This document shows, piece by piece, positions 24,284 to 32,651 of a stretch of 64,000 nt of DNA. A program made the translations under genes and the position numbers. Source of the stretch: a virus; IMG/VR virus record IMGVR_UViG_3300020188_000808, positions 186,001 through 250,000 of that record; one strand, given 5' to 3'. How positions within the stretch are numbered: position 1 is the stretch's first letter; each line of letters begins with the position of its first letter. The notes below the pieces were generated by a model. That model searched no databases, was not told where the DNA came from, and saw nothing but the letters and a program-made list of their open reading frames with translations.

Positions 24284-26223
24284 TACTTCTTTCCACTCTT
24301 CATGTTAGCACACCAGTGATACATTTTAGCCTTTTCGCCACTTGCATTTTTAGCACGTTTGCGTAGTGCTGTAACACTACCATTGCAACTAGCACCTGAC
24401 TTTTTTACACGCCCTGGTCTGCTTTTACCTTTTTTTTTACCGTCAGCAAAGTTTTCTTCTACATTTTCGTTATGTTTAAAGTATTCTATTTGTCCTAGAC
24501 GCTTTTCAGCCGCTTTACGACTATCGTATGTGCCAAGTTTCTTTTTACCGTCTTTACTGTAGATAACATACTTGTCACCTTGCTTACGAATAGTTTCTTC
24601 TATAGTTTCTTTTTTCTTACCGTCAGCAAAGTTTTCGTCTAGCATGTTTTCTAATACTTCATCTGCCATATGCACACGAGCATACTCTGCACCTGTTAAA
24701 CGTAGTGCATCATATCTGTGATGTCCGTTTACAATACGTCCTTTGCGATCAATTTGTAAAGGTGCATAATCGTCGTTTAATACGTTTACTAGTTGCTTAC
24801 CTAGTTTATGCCAATGGCGTTCGCTTTGTACAGTTTTAAGTTTGTCTAGTTTAATTTTACCTGGCGACCCAAGTTTCTTTAACTGCGGAGGTGCTTTACC
24901 GCCTGTGGGTTTGTCATCAAAATGTGCATCTTGATAACCTTGAGCATCTTGTGTTTGATAACCAATACGATTAAGTTGCTTCATAAGGTACTTCATTTCT
25001 TTAGCACCTGCATAAGGAGCAATCATAATGTCTGGTTCATCTACATTAGATCCTGCTGGCATTGACTTTAGATTAGCTAAATTAGTACCTAATTTTAAAA
25101 AGTCGTATGCTGTGTCTGACTTAGTTAAGAAAGAATTTTTAGGATTAGGAAACATTTTACCTTCGTGGTGTCCTTTTTTAAGAGGCTTTTTCTTTTTCTT
25201 TTCACTAGCATTTAACCCACTTTGAAATGTTGCAAATTTTGCCTTGCCTTGCTCAATTTTTGAGTTAGACGCTGATGGAACAGAGTCGGAAGGACGTTCG
25301 TTAACATCAACTTCTTTAGTTAAGTTAGCTTTAAGTCTATCATATGGGTCTTGTGTTGAAATTTCTTTATTTTTTGGAACTTTAATACTTACATTAATGT
25401 TTAAGTTATTGAATAAGTTCTTAACACCGTTAACACTTTTTAGTGCTTTTTGCATTAGTTCTTTTTCATCTTCAGCTCTACTATCGTAAAACTTAATAAA
25501 TTTCTGTGCTTCTTGTGGAGTAATTAATACTTCACCACCGCTACTTGCACCACCTGTATCTTTATAACTTAATGGAAAAGGCATACTGTCTTTTCTATCA
25601 GCAATGTTATATAATACTTCAATCTTTGGTCGTTGTTGCTTTACACTATATTCATCTAAACTTTCATCAACAATGCCCATGCCTTTTCTAACTTGGTCAT
25701 ACATTTGCTGTGCCATCTGTGCATTAGCAACACCTTGTTTGAAACTATCAAAGTCACCTTCTTGTGCCGCGGCTCTCATTTTACTTGCACTCATGCCTTC
25801 AGCACCATCTGCATCAGGATCACGTTCGCCTGCACTTACAATGTTAATACTGTTAAAGTTATAGTCTTTACCGTTGTAGTCATTTAATAATTTAGTAAAT
25901 GAATCAACTCTGTCTGAACCTGCTACATATATAATATCTGTATAGCCTTTAGCTTCTAGACTTTGCATAGCTTGGATAATAGTTTTTACTTTAGGATCAC
26001 CTATTTCAATACCTGGAAAACTTTTAGATGCAAAGTACATCTTTTCTGGGAATGGTAGTGGATCTGTTTTAGGTTTTTGTGTTTGACTTAAAAATAAAAA
26101 AGGATCGCCCTTTTGTGATTTTACTACGTCAGCTAATTTAGCATGTCCAATAGTTGGAGGATTCATTCTTCCAAATGCAAACACCGCAGTCTTAGGTGCT
26201 TCAAAAAGCTCACGTAAAAGCAT
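24283..26223 (-). CDS. Nucleotidyltransferase-ParB-like fusion with virion-type leader
   Basis: The leader MLLRELFEAPKT (LRE 3-5, LFE 6-8). Residues 13-170 are a cytidylyltransferase-fold domain: FGRMNPPTIGH at 17-27 (HxGH-type), GSDRVDSF near 92, and SASKMRAAA near 145. A middle region of unknown fold follows after LDEYS. A ParB/sulfiredoxin-like segment IDRKGRIVNGHHRYDALRL lies near 490-515. The C-terminus has YVIYSKDGKKKLGTYDSRK and KMYHWCANMKSGKK, and ENFADGKKK appears twice. LxE motifs fall at the domain junctions, so proteolytic separation after packaging is conceivable. 646 aa; no close family length to compare. Confidence 0.75.
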   Translation of the reverse strand: MLLRELFEAPKTAVFAFGRMNPPTIGHAKLADVVKSQKGDPFLFLSQTQKPKTDPLPFPEKMYFASKSFPGIEIGDPKVKTIIQAMQSLEAKGYTDIIYVAGSDRVDSFTKLLNDYNGKDYNFNSINIVSAGERDPDADGAEGMSASKMRAAAQEGDFDSFKQGVANAQMAQQMYDQVRKGMGIVDESLDEYSVKQQRPKIEVLYNIADRKDSMPFPLSYKDTGGASSGGEVLITPQEAQKFIKFYDSRAEDEKELMQKALKSVNGVKNLFNNLNINVSIKVPKNKEISTQDPYDRLKANLTKEVDVNERPSDSVPSASNSKIEQGKAKFATFQSGLNASEKKKKKPLKKGHHEGKMFPNPKNSFLTKSDTAYDFLKLGTNLANLKSMPAGSNVDEPDIMIAPYAGAKEMKYLMKQLNRIGYQTQDAQGYQDAHFDDKPTGGKAPPQLKKLGSPGKIKLDKLKTVQSERHWHKLGKQLVNVLNDDYAPLQIDRKGRIVNGHHRYDALRLTGAEYARVHMADEVLENMLDENFADGKKKETIEETIRKQGDKYVIYSKDGKKKLGTYDSRKAAEKRLGQIEYFKHNENVEENFADGKKKGKSRPGRVKKSGASCNGSVTALRKRAKNASGEKAKMYHWCANMKSGKK

Positions 26224-26561
26224 TAGTACTCTCCGTCTCTAAGTGCTTCCATTTCTTCACTACAAATTACTTCTGCTAAAGATTTATATTCTTCTTTAGT
26301 TAAAAGTTTTGTAGGATCTTTTGAAATGTTAAATTTATTACAATACTGTTCACAGCATCTATCAATCATAGGTGATAAATCTTGAGGTACTGGACTTTTG
26401 CCGCCTTTTAATTTATCTTGTAGTTTTGCCATTGTTGGATAATACTGTTTGCGATAGAACATTGGGTCGTTCTTCATAAACACTTGTAAGTCGCCAATGA
26501 CATCAAATCCTAACTCATTTTCTTTTGTTGGGTCTAAATCTGCAAACTCAGTTATTTTCAT
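26223..26561 (-). CDS. Putative internal head protein, 112 aa
   Basis: Start ATG 26561 is chosen for its AGGAAG site and lack of overlap; the frame is open to 26633. The leader MKITEFADLDP has ITE at 3-5. The body is helical with PMIDRCCEQYCNKFN (three Cys near 75-82) and EVICSEEMEALRDGEY. No family recognised. TAATG coupling to the nucleotidyltransferase fusion. Confidence 0.65.
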   Translation of the reverse strand: MKITEFADLDPTKENELGFDVIGDLQVFMKNDPMFYRKQYYPTMAKLQDKLKGGKSPVPQDLSPMIDRCCEQYCNKFNISKDPTKLLTKEEYKSLAEVICSEEMEALRDGEY

Positions 26562-26562
26562 A

Positions 26563-27153
26563 TTACCACTTCCTACATGACCAGTAACGTGCCTTAGTAC
26601 GTGGTCCTGGATTATCACAGTTGTGTCTAGCACGGAAACTTCTTCTACGTGCTGGATTAGACTTTTTAATACTCATTGCCTTACCTTTGACACTTGATCC
26701 ACCGTGTCCAAAGTTTACTTTTTTAACATTTCCTGTTTTAGGATCTTTTACATATACCTTAAACTTCTTAACATCACCTTGCATAGGTTTACCAAGTTTT
26801 ACTTTACGTCCTTGATATTCTGCTTCGTCTACAATATCATCTTCGTTATACCACATAACACCGTACTGTTCATAAAACTCATCATCATCGTCATAAGTTT
26901 CTTCAATAATATCTTCGCCAAGCCCTGCACTAATTTCAATATCAAAGTCATCGTAACCTTGTTCGAACATGTAGTTTGCTAGTCTGTTAGCATACTCGTT
27001 TGATTCGTCTTCTGAAAGTTGTTTTGGTAAAGCAATTTCCCATGCTGTACCACCTTGCTCAGTTTCGTAAAGATTTTGATCAGGAAAGATACTTTCGTCT
27101 AACAACTTAGTTGTTTCCTGTTTTTCCATTACTATTCTTACAAAATGTTCCAT
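26563..27153 (-). CDS. Putative internal head protein with Cys/basic tail
   Basis: The first gene of the block downstream of the 27.5-kb gene, with an AGGAGA site. N-terminal KQETTKLLDESIF has LDE at 18-20. An acidic middle (EDIIEETYDDDDEFYEQYG) is followed by a basic half: GRKVKLGKPMQGDVKKFKVYV, NPARRRSFRARHNCDNPGP and ARYWSCRKW at the end. From memory this last region recurs at the C-terminus of marine T4-like phage proteins. Acidic-to-basic design suggests DNA or scaffold interaction. Function unproven. Confidence 0.7.
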   Translation of the reverse strand: MEHFVRIVMEKQETTKLLDESIFPDQNLYETEQGGTAWEIALPKQLSEDESNEYANRLANYMFEQGYDDFDIEISAGLGEDIIEETYDDDDEFYEQYGVMWYNEDDIVDEAEYQGRKVKLGKPMQGDVKKFKVYVKDPKTGNVKKVNFGHGGSSVKGKAMSIKKSNPARRRSFRARHNCDNPGPRTKARYWSCRKW

Positions 27154-27161
27154 CTTATCTC

Positions 27162-27500
27162 CTAGTGGTTTAATAGCACACTATTTACTGTACCTGCTGT
27201 ATGTACTGCTAACACTCTTACCCAAACAAAATTGCCTGTAAAGTTTTTAAAGTAATTACCGTCACTACCTGTTTCGCTTGTATTAGTTATATCAAACCAA
27301 TCATCAGCTGTAGGAGTTACTGCTAGAGTTCCTTGCATTTTAATAGTTCCGTTAAAGCCACTAAGGTTGTATTGCACAGTATGGAACCCATCTGCACGAC
27401 CGTAATAGCCGTCTCCTTTAAACTTCTCACCTGTAATAGTCTGTGTTGTACTATCTCCTAGGTGTGTGTTTTGTGTTAATATTGTTGTACTGTTGGACAT
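27162..27500 (-). CDS. Virion structural protein-like, 112 aa
   Basis: Beta-rich Thr/Asn/Gly protein (ITGEKFKGDGYYGRADGFHTVQYNLSG, then GTLAVTPTADDWFDI and FTGNFVWVRVLAVHTAGTV), typical of neck/fibre decoration proteins in marine T4-like phages. From memory this exact layout is common there without a fixed name. It has a late promoter at the leaderless offset. Confidence 0.7.
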   Translation of the reverse strand: MSNSTTILTQNTHLGDSTTQTITGEKFKGDGYYGRADGFHTVQYNLSGFNGTIKMQGTLAVTPTADDWFDITNTSETGSDGNYFKNFTGNFVWVRVLAVHTAGTVNSVLLNH

Positions 27501-27504
27501 ATAG

Positions 27505-28161
27505 TTATTTATCTAGATCTTTACTACTTATAATTTTATCAATTCTCATCAAATCCTTCTTTAAGAACAATCTAATTAAGGTTATAGTGGCAAAATCTTT
27601 AACATACATGTACATACCTTTGAGATTATATCCGCGTTGTATGTTACTTAATACTCTATTACCTATCTTAATTTTACTTTTATGTTTGATGCAGAAGTTC
27701 GCAAGGTTCGGATCAGCAGTTCCGTTAAGTGTAATTTTATAACCAAAGTCTATAGTATCATTAATAATAATATTAGGGGTTAAGATTGCATTATCTTTGG
27801 GCATGTGTACTACGCAAACTGCGTTTAGTTTACTAGTTATAGTTTTAACCCATTCATAGTTATTAGTGTATATTCCTAAGTGATAACTTTCACAACGAAT
27901 TTTAAAATTTTCTTTTTGTTTTATGAATAACGAAAGTAATATCTGTAGATCGGATAGTTCTTCAGAAGTAACATTTACTGTTCTAAATCCAGACCCCCAT
28001 TTAACAAAACCTTCAGCTTCGTATTGTTGAATAGCAGTATCGATAGACTTTCTTGCATGAGAAAAGTTTTTATTTCTAAAAACAAAGCCTAATGCATTAT
28101 GAAAGTCTACCTTATACTTGTATTGATCGTAGAATAGTTTATGAGAATCAACTTTTATCAA
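27505..28161 (-). CDS. Hypothetical protein, 218 aa, TTG start
   Basis: Unrecognised. Basic, Ile/Lys-rich protein with YDQYKYKVDFHNALGFVFRN at the start and a C-terminal MYMYVKDFATITLIRLFLKKDLMRIDKI. The start is TTG, with AAGGAG 10 bases upstream, overlapping the ClpA-like stop by 14 bases. No signal, membrane segment or catalytic motif is evident. Its place downstream of the Clp-deformylase-DnaJ unit suggests co-expression, nothing more. Confidence 0.6.
   Translation of the reverse strand: MIKVDSHKLFYDQYKYKVDFHNALGFVFRNKNFSHARKSIDTAIQQYEAEGFVKWGSGFRTVNVTSEELSDLQILLSLFIKQKENFKIRCESYHLGIYTNNYEWVKTITSKLNAVCVVHMPKDNAILTPNIIINDTIDFGYKITLNGTADPNLANFCIKHKSKIKIGNRVLSNIQRGYNLKGMYMYVKDFATITLIRLFLKKDLMRIDKIISSKDLDK
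27506..27513 (-). promoter_or_regulatory. T4-type late promoter, leaderless geometry
   Basis: GATAAATA at -13 to -6 from the ATG at 27500; it lies in the last codons of the upstream gene. Confidence 0.75.
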
Positions 28162-30415
28162 CTGTTTCGGGCTCCTTGACTGTATTTACAGTAGTCTGTA
28201 AGTCAAACGCTCCGTCTTTAATGTCGATATGTAGTTTACCACCGTTCTTTAGGTCACCAAACAGTAATACTTTAGACAACGGAGTTTTAATATCATTATC
28301 AATTACACGTTGCAACGGTCTTGCACCCATCTTGGGATCAAATCCTTTGTCTACTAAGTAATCAATTGCTTCGTCTGAAATAGTAGTTACAACATTCTTT
28401 TCAGTAAGCATTGTCTTAAGATCAACTAAGAACTTACCAACAATTTTAATCATTGTATTCTTTTCTAATCTACCAAATGTCATAACACCGTCAAGTCTGT
28501 TACGGAATTCTGGAGCAAAGAACTTTTTAAGTTCGCCATCGTCGTGGTCTTTCTCCATATCGCCAAATCCTACTGCATTAGTATCAGCTTCAGCTGAACC
28601 TAAGTTTGTTGTAAGGATTAATACAAGGTTTCTACAGTCAGCAGTCTTACCGTTACTACCTGTAACAAATCCGTTGTCCATAATTTGTAATAATAATGAA
28701 CTTACATCTGGGTGTGACTTCTCAATTTCATCAAGTAGTAATACACAGTTTGGATTCTCTTGTACTTTAGTAATTAGTAAGCCACTATTTTCTTCAAAGC
28801 CTACATATCCTGGAGGCGAACCAATTAGTTTAGCAACACTATGTTTCTCTTGATACTCTGACATATCAAATCTAATTAGTTTTACACCTAATTGTTTTGC
28901 AAGTTGTTTCGCTGTTTCAGTTTTACCTACACCAGTTGGCCCCATAAACACAAACGATCCAATTGGTTTGTTTTCTGCTTTAAGTCCTGCTTGTGCTACA
29001 TGAATCTTATCAACAATGCTGTCAATTGAACTGTCTTGTCCGTAAATTGCGGCTTTCATATTATGGTTTAAATTAGCAAGGTTACTAGTTTCAGTTTCCA
29101 TAATTTGTTCTTTAGGCATGTTAATCATCTTAGCAAGTTCAAACTGTACTTCTTTCATACCAACTGTCTTGTTTGGTTCACTTGTAATATTAAATCTTGA
29201 ACATGCTACATCTAATAAGTCAATAGCTTTGTCAGGTAATTTTTTATCTGTTTGATATTTCACACTAAGTTTAATTGCAGTATCAATAGCTTCTTCTGTA
29301 ATAGATACTTTGTGAAAGTCTTCGTAATATTTTTTAATACCTAATAAAATATCTTTAGTAATTTCATTAGTAGGCTCGTCAACACTTACACGAGCAAATC
29401 TACGCATCAATGCACGATCTTTTTCAAAGAACTTTCTATATTCTTCCCATGTAGTTGATGCTACAACTTTAATATTTCCTTTAGTAAGAATAGGCTTTAG
29501 CATATTAGCTAAGTCATTTGATTGACCACTACCGCCAGCACCTGCTCCACTAATCATATGGGCTTCGTCAATAAACATAATAGTTTTGCCTTTCTTCTTA
29601 AGGCCAGCAATAACTAATTTAAATCTTTCTTCAAAGTCTCCTCGGTATTTACTACCTGCTAACATACTACCAATGTCTAAGTTGTATACTGCATATTCTT
29701 TAAGAAACTCTGGAACATTGTTATTAACAATATTATATGCAAGTCCTTCTGCAATAGCAGTTTTACCTACACCAGGCTCACCAACTAGCAATACATTGTT
29801 CTTCTGTCTACGGCCAAGTGCTAGTGCAATGCTTTCGAGTTCTTCTGAACGTCCAATAACAGGATCAATTTTTCCTGTTTCAGCATCAGTATTAAGATTA
29901 GTTGTAAACGAACGTAATGCACGATTGGCCATCCCGGCCATTTCCTCATCTTCAAAGTTAGCTTCAAGTTCATTGTTTAGATAGTCGGCAAACTTTTCTT
30001 TTTCAATGCCTACTTCGTTAATAAAGTACAATGCCCAACTTTTCTTTTCGTTAAACATACTTAGGAATACATCGCTAACTTCAATAGAGTTGCGACCACT
30101 AAACAACACTTGTGTAAATGCTCTGTTTAGTACACGTTCTACAGCCTGTGTTTTCTTAGGCTTCCATTTTTTAGGAAGTTCCGCTCCTTCAGGCATTAGT
30201 AAGTCGTTACATTTAGTTTTAAGATAGTTCTCTACATTCTTTTTTATAAAATCAGGGTCAGTATCATTATACCCAGATAGAATATTAGAAAAGTCTTCTT
30301 CACATAACATTGCAAACAACAAATGCTCTAATGTAAGATACTCGTGATTTAACTTTTTAGTTACATCAAGTGCTTTGTCAAATATTTTCTGTAAATTTTC
30401 GCTAGGTTCAACCAT
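28148..30415 (-). CDS. clpA: ClpA/ClpC-like AAA+ unfoldase
   Basis: Hsp100 with two ATPase modules. Clp N-domain-like repeat at 1-145; NBD1 with Walker A GEPGVGKT (212-219) and Walker B TIMFIDEAH (near 278-286); NBD2 with GPTGVGKT (492-499), LLLDEIEKSHPD and the arginine-finger region FAPEFRNRLDG. In place of the ClpP-docking IGL/IGF loop stands VGF at 615-617, so docking on host ClpP is plausible. E. coli ClpA is 758 aa; this is 755. It could redirect host proteolysis. It is coupled to deformylase by TAATG. Confidence 0.92.
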   Translation of the reverse strand: MVEPSENLQKIFDKALDVTKKLNHEYLTLEHLLFAMLCEEDFSNILSGYNDTDPDFIKKNVENYLKTKCNDLLMPEGAELPKKWKPKKTQAVERVLNRAFTQVLFSGRNSIEVSDVFLSMFNEKKSWALYFINEVGIEKEKFADYLNNELEANFEDEEMAGMANRALRSFTTNLNTDAETGKIDPVIGRSEELESIALALGRRQKNNVLLVGEPGVGKTAIAEGLAYNIVNNNVPEFLKEYAVYNLDIGSMLAGSKYRGDFEERFKLVIAGLKKKGKTIMFIDEAHMISGAGAGGSGQSNDLANMLKPILTKGNIKVVASTTWEEYRKFFEKDRALMRRFARVSVDEPTNEITKDILLGIKKYYEDFHKVSITEEAIDTAIKLSVKYQTDKKLPDKAIDLLDVACSRFNITSEPNKTVGMKEVQFELAKMINMPKEQIMETETSNLANLNHNMKAAIYGQDSSIDSIVDKIHVAQAGLKAENKPIGSFVFMGPTGVGKTETAKQLAKQLGVKLIRFDMSEYQEKHSVAKLIGSPPGYVGFEENSGLLITKVQENPNCVLLLDEIEKSHPDVSSLLLQIMDNGFVTGSNGKTADCRNLVLILTTNLGSAEADTNAVGFGDMEKDHDDGELKKFFAPEFRNRLDGVMTFGRLEKNTMIKIVGKFLVDLKTMLTEKNVVTTISDEAIDYLVDKGFDPKMGARPLQRVIDNDIKTPLSKVLLFGDLKNGGKLHIDIKDGAFDLQTTVNTVKEPETVDKS

Positions 30416-30942
30416 TATGTTATGTACGCTCCAAATCTTTTTAATAATTTTGATTGCTTTTTCTTAGCAATGTCGAGTTTTAATTTACTTACACGGTCAA
30501 TGTAATTGATTCCGTATAAGTGATCGTATTCATGTCCTGCAATTCTTGCATTCCATCCTACTAGTTCTATTGTACACTCTTTACGACTAGAGTCAAGACA
30601 CTCTATTACCATTCCTGTTGGTCTTTTAACCTTAAAAAATAGTAATGGAAAACTTAAACAACCTTCTTCGCCTAACACAGTCTCCTGACTTACGGCTGTA
30701 ATTTTAGGATTAATAATTGCAAAAGGTTTATTATCTTCATAACCTTCTAATCCTTCAGGTTTAATAATAAAGATTTGTGCATCAAGCCCAACTTGATTAG
30801 CACTAAGTCCTACACCGTTTTCTTTTTCCATAATTTCAATCATTTCTGATTCAATTTGTTTAGCATCGTACTTGTCAAAGTCAAACGGCGCTACTTTTTT
30901 ATCTAAGAACGGGTCGGGGAATCTAAGTAGTTTTAGTTTCAT
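30415..30942 (-). CDS. def: Peptide deformylase
   Basis: Removes the formyl group from nascent chains. All three motifs are present: GVGLSANQVG (43-52; consensus GxGLAAxQ with Ser for Ala), EEGCLSFP (92-99) and HEYDHLYG (137-144, HExxH metal site). 175 aa is standard. Phage deformylases are known from cyanophages, where they may favour fast-turnover membrane proteins; the role here is unknown. It overlaps DnaJ by 20 bases and ClpA-like by one. Confidence 0.93.
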   Translation of the reverse strand: MKLKLLRFPDPFLDKKVAPFDFDKYDAKQIESEMIEIMEKENGVGLSANQVGLDAQIFIIKPEGLEGYEDNKPFAIINPKITAVSQETVLGEEGCLSFPLLFFKVKRPTGMVIECLDSSRKECTIELVGWNARIAGHEYDHLYGINYIDRVSKLKLDIAKKKQSKLLKRFGAYIT

Positions 30943-31771
30943 CTTGTATCTTTCTTATTTTTTCTCTTAATAGTTCGTCGTTAATTTTTGGTGTAACACC
31001 ATTTACTTTAATATATAAGTTGCCTGTTTGTCCTTGTCGTCTATTTGGTAATCCCTGTCCACCAACACTAAAAACTGTTCCTGGGTTTGACCCTGCTGGT
31101 ACATTAACACTTAATGTACGTCCGTGTATTGTTTGGATGGTTATGTTTGTGCCTAAAATGAAATCAAATAAATTTAACTTCTTGTCTATATATAAATTTA
31201 TGCCATCTTGAGTGTACTCGGGGTGCTTTCTGACTCTTATAAGAACATGCAAATCACCTCTTGGTGCTTGGCTATGTGCATCACTGCCCATGCCTGCATA
31301 CCGTATTCTATCACCTGCTTGTACACCTGGTGGTAATTTAATTTCTACTGTTTCTTCTCTACCACTAGGCAATCTGTAAGTTGCAATAACTTCTTTACCG
31401 GTAACAATATCTTCTAAATCAATATCAGCACCAATAGTTATATCTTGGTTCCTCATATGTCTACGCATATTTGGGTTTGCTCCAAACATTTGTCCAAATA
31501 TATCTTCAAAATTAGCACCACCAAAAGCATTTGAAAAATGACTCTGCTGTTGTGCTTGTGCTTGTTGAGGATCAGCAGTTCCATACTGATCATACATCTG
31601 TCTTTTTTGTGGATCTTTTAGTGCAGAGTATGCTTCGTTAATTTGTTTGAACTTTTCATCACTTCCACCATTCCGATCAGGGTGGTGTTGCATACTTTGT
31701 TTCTTGTATGCTTTCTTCAGCTCTGAGTCTGTGGCGTTTCTTGGAACACCTAAAAGTTCGTAATAATCCAT
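30923..31771 (-). CDS. dnaJ: DnaJ/CbpA-like J-domain co-chaperone
   Basis: J-domain at 1-70 with YYELLGVPRNATDSELKKAYK and the HPD tripeptide (QHHPDRNG, near 30). A Gln/Gly/Phe-rich linker (SHFSNAFGGANFEDIFG) leads to two beta-sandwich substrate domains (LPPGVQAGDRIRYAGMG, VNVPAGSNPGTVF). There is no CxxCxGxG zinc finger, so it is the type II/CbpA class. It would recruit host DnaK. The upstream consensus promoter places +1 exactly at the ATG (leaderless). Confidence 0.92.
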   Translation of the reverse strand: MDYYELLGVPRNATDSELKKAYKKQSMQHHPDRNGGSDEKFKQINEAYSALKDPQKRQMYDQYGTADPQQAQAQQQSHFSNAFGGANFEDIFGQMFGANPNMRRHMRNQDITIGADIDLEDIVTGKEVIATYRLPSGREETVEIKLPPGVQAGDRIRYAGMGSDAHSQAPRGDLHVLIRVRKHPEYTQDGINLYIDKKLNLFDFILGTNITIQTIHGRTLSVNVPAGSNPGTVFSVGGQGLPNRRQGQTGNLYIKVNGVTPKINDELLREKIRKIQDETKTT

Positions 31772-31777
31772 AATAGT

Positions 31778-31806
31778 ATTATATACTTATCTTAGGCTTT
31801 TGTCAA
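31778..31806 (-). promoter_or_regulatory. Consensus early promoter, leaderless start for DnaJ
   Basis: TTGACA (31801-31806), 17 bases, TATAAT (31778-31783). The -10 spans -12 to -7 relative to the ATG, so +1 coincides with the start codon. Confidence 0.85.
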
Positions 31807-31809
31807 GTT

Positions 31810-32151
31810 CTATTTGTCTGGATTCTTTTTAGATGTACCAGCATATAGTCCAAACCATGCCGCTCCTGCACCTACAACAATACTAACTAATCCTGATTGC
31901 TCTAAGTTTGGATTTGGTAAATTCATGAACCATGTTGTAACATCATATAATAAGTAAATGTAAACTGACAAAAAGATTCTTGGAAAAATTCTCCAAGCAT
32001 CTACAGCTCTTGCGAGAAAGATAAGATGCATATACGGATTCTTACCACTGTCAACTACATTAGTATCTACTTCTAATTCTAGTTTAACTTTTTTTGTATC
32101 TGTAGTTTCTACCTTTGTATCAGTTTCTACTTTTTTAGTTTCATTTTCCAT
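31810..32151 (-). CDS. Holin-like two-TM membrane protein
   Basis: Soluble charged N-terminus (about 40 residues, TDTKVETTDTKKVKLELEV), then two hydrophobic helices: FPRIFLSVYIYLLYDVTTWFM and GLVSIVVGAGAAWFGLYAG, and a short basic end. From memory, similar proteins are common in marine phages near lysis genes and are often suspected holins. The endolysin and spanin genes lie 3-4 kb upstream in the same direction. No functional proof. Confidence 0.55.
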   Translation of the reverse strand: MENETKKVETDTKVETTDTKKVKLELEVDTNVVDSGKNPYMHLIFLARAVDAWRIFPRIFLSVYIYLLYDVTTWFMNLPNPNLEQSGLVSIVVGAGAAWFGLYAGTSKKNPDK

Positions 32152-32575
32152 TTTTAATTTTCTCTATATTTTCTTTATTATCTTTAATTGCATCAGTTTG
32201 TGCTTTATCAATCATCTCTTGAAGACGTCTTCCTTTATCAATATCTGAATCTAAATGTAGATTTTTATTAATAACTTTTTCTAACCTGTGAAACTTAACA
32301 CGGTCATTTGGAATATATCTCCAAGTATAACCACGCTTACCGTAAACACCAAACACACTTTCACGCAATCCTATTTTAACTATAATAGCATCATCGTCAT
32401 CTAATATAATAGCATCACCCTCATTAAACGCAGGATTCATTTTAAACTTTAATCCTGACATTAGATTAGCCGCAAAATCTTTAAACCAGAAAGCAACAGA
32501 AATACTAATTAGTATTGCTATCCAAGGTGCTAACAAATCTGTTAAGCTCATTCCTAATTGATCAAATGCGTCCAT
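32141..32575 (-). CDS. MscS-like membrane protein
   Basis: One N-terminal transmembrane helix (LLAPWIAILISISVAFWFKDF) followed by a beta domain reminiscent of MscS: FNEGDAIILDDDDAIIVKIGL, VFGVYGKRGYTWRYIPNDRV. A charged helical tail follows. MscS channels gate on membrane tension; only the pore helix and beta domain are represented here (144 aa). ATG 32575 has a GGAG site; a GTG at 32587 is the alternative. Placed with holin-like and lysis genes it may affect envelope permeability, which is inference. Confidence 0.6.
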   Translation of the reverse strand: MDAFDQLGMSLTDLLAPWIAILISISVAFWFKDFAANLMSGLKFKMNPAFNEGDAIILDDDDAIIVKIGLRESVFGVYGKRGYTWRYIPNDRVKFHRLEKVINKNLHLDSDIDKGRRLQEMIDKAQTDAIKDNKENIEKIKNGK

Positions 32576-32590
32576 CTTCGTCTCCACTAG

Positions 32591-32598
32591 TATTTATC
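32591..32598 (-). promoter_or_regulatory. T4-type late promoter
   Basis: GATAAATACTA 16 bases before the ATG at 32575, within the gap after the Ala-rich fibre gene. Confidence 0.75.
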
Positions 32599-32607
32599 AG
32601 TCAAAAG

Positions 32608-32641
32608 GAAAGGTTGTCCAAAATAAATTAAACAACCTTTC
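32608..32641 (-). terminator. Hairpin terminator after the Ala-rich fibre gene
   Basis: A perfect 10-base inverted repeat, GAAAGGTTGT (32608-32617) and ACAACCTTTC (32632-32641), with a 14-base loop, 10 bases beyond the fibre stop codon. On the minus strand it is followed by CTTTTG and preceded by an A-rich run. It separates the fibre transcript from the next late promoter. Confidence 0.6.
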
Positions 32642-32651
32642 TAGTTTTTTC

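Noticed and set aside
24430-24645. Direct repeat encoding ENFADGKKK twice
   Set aside because: As a DNA repeat it is short (about 18 bases) and explained by duplicated protein linkers; no recombination or mobile feature is implied.
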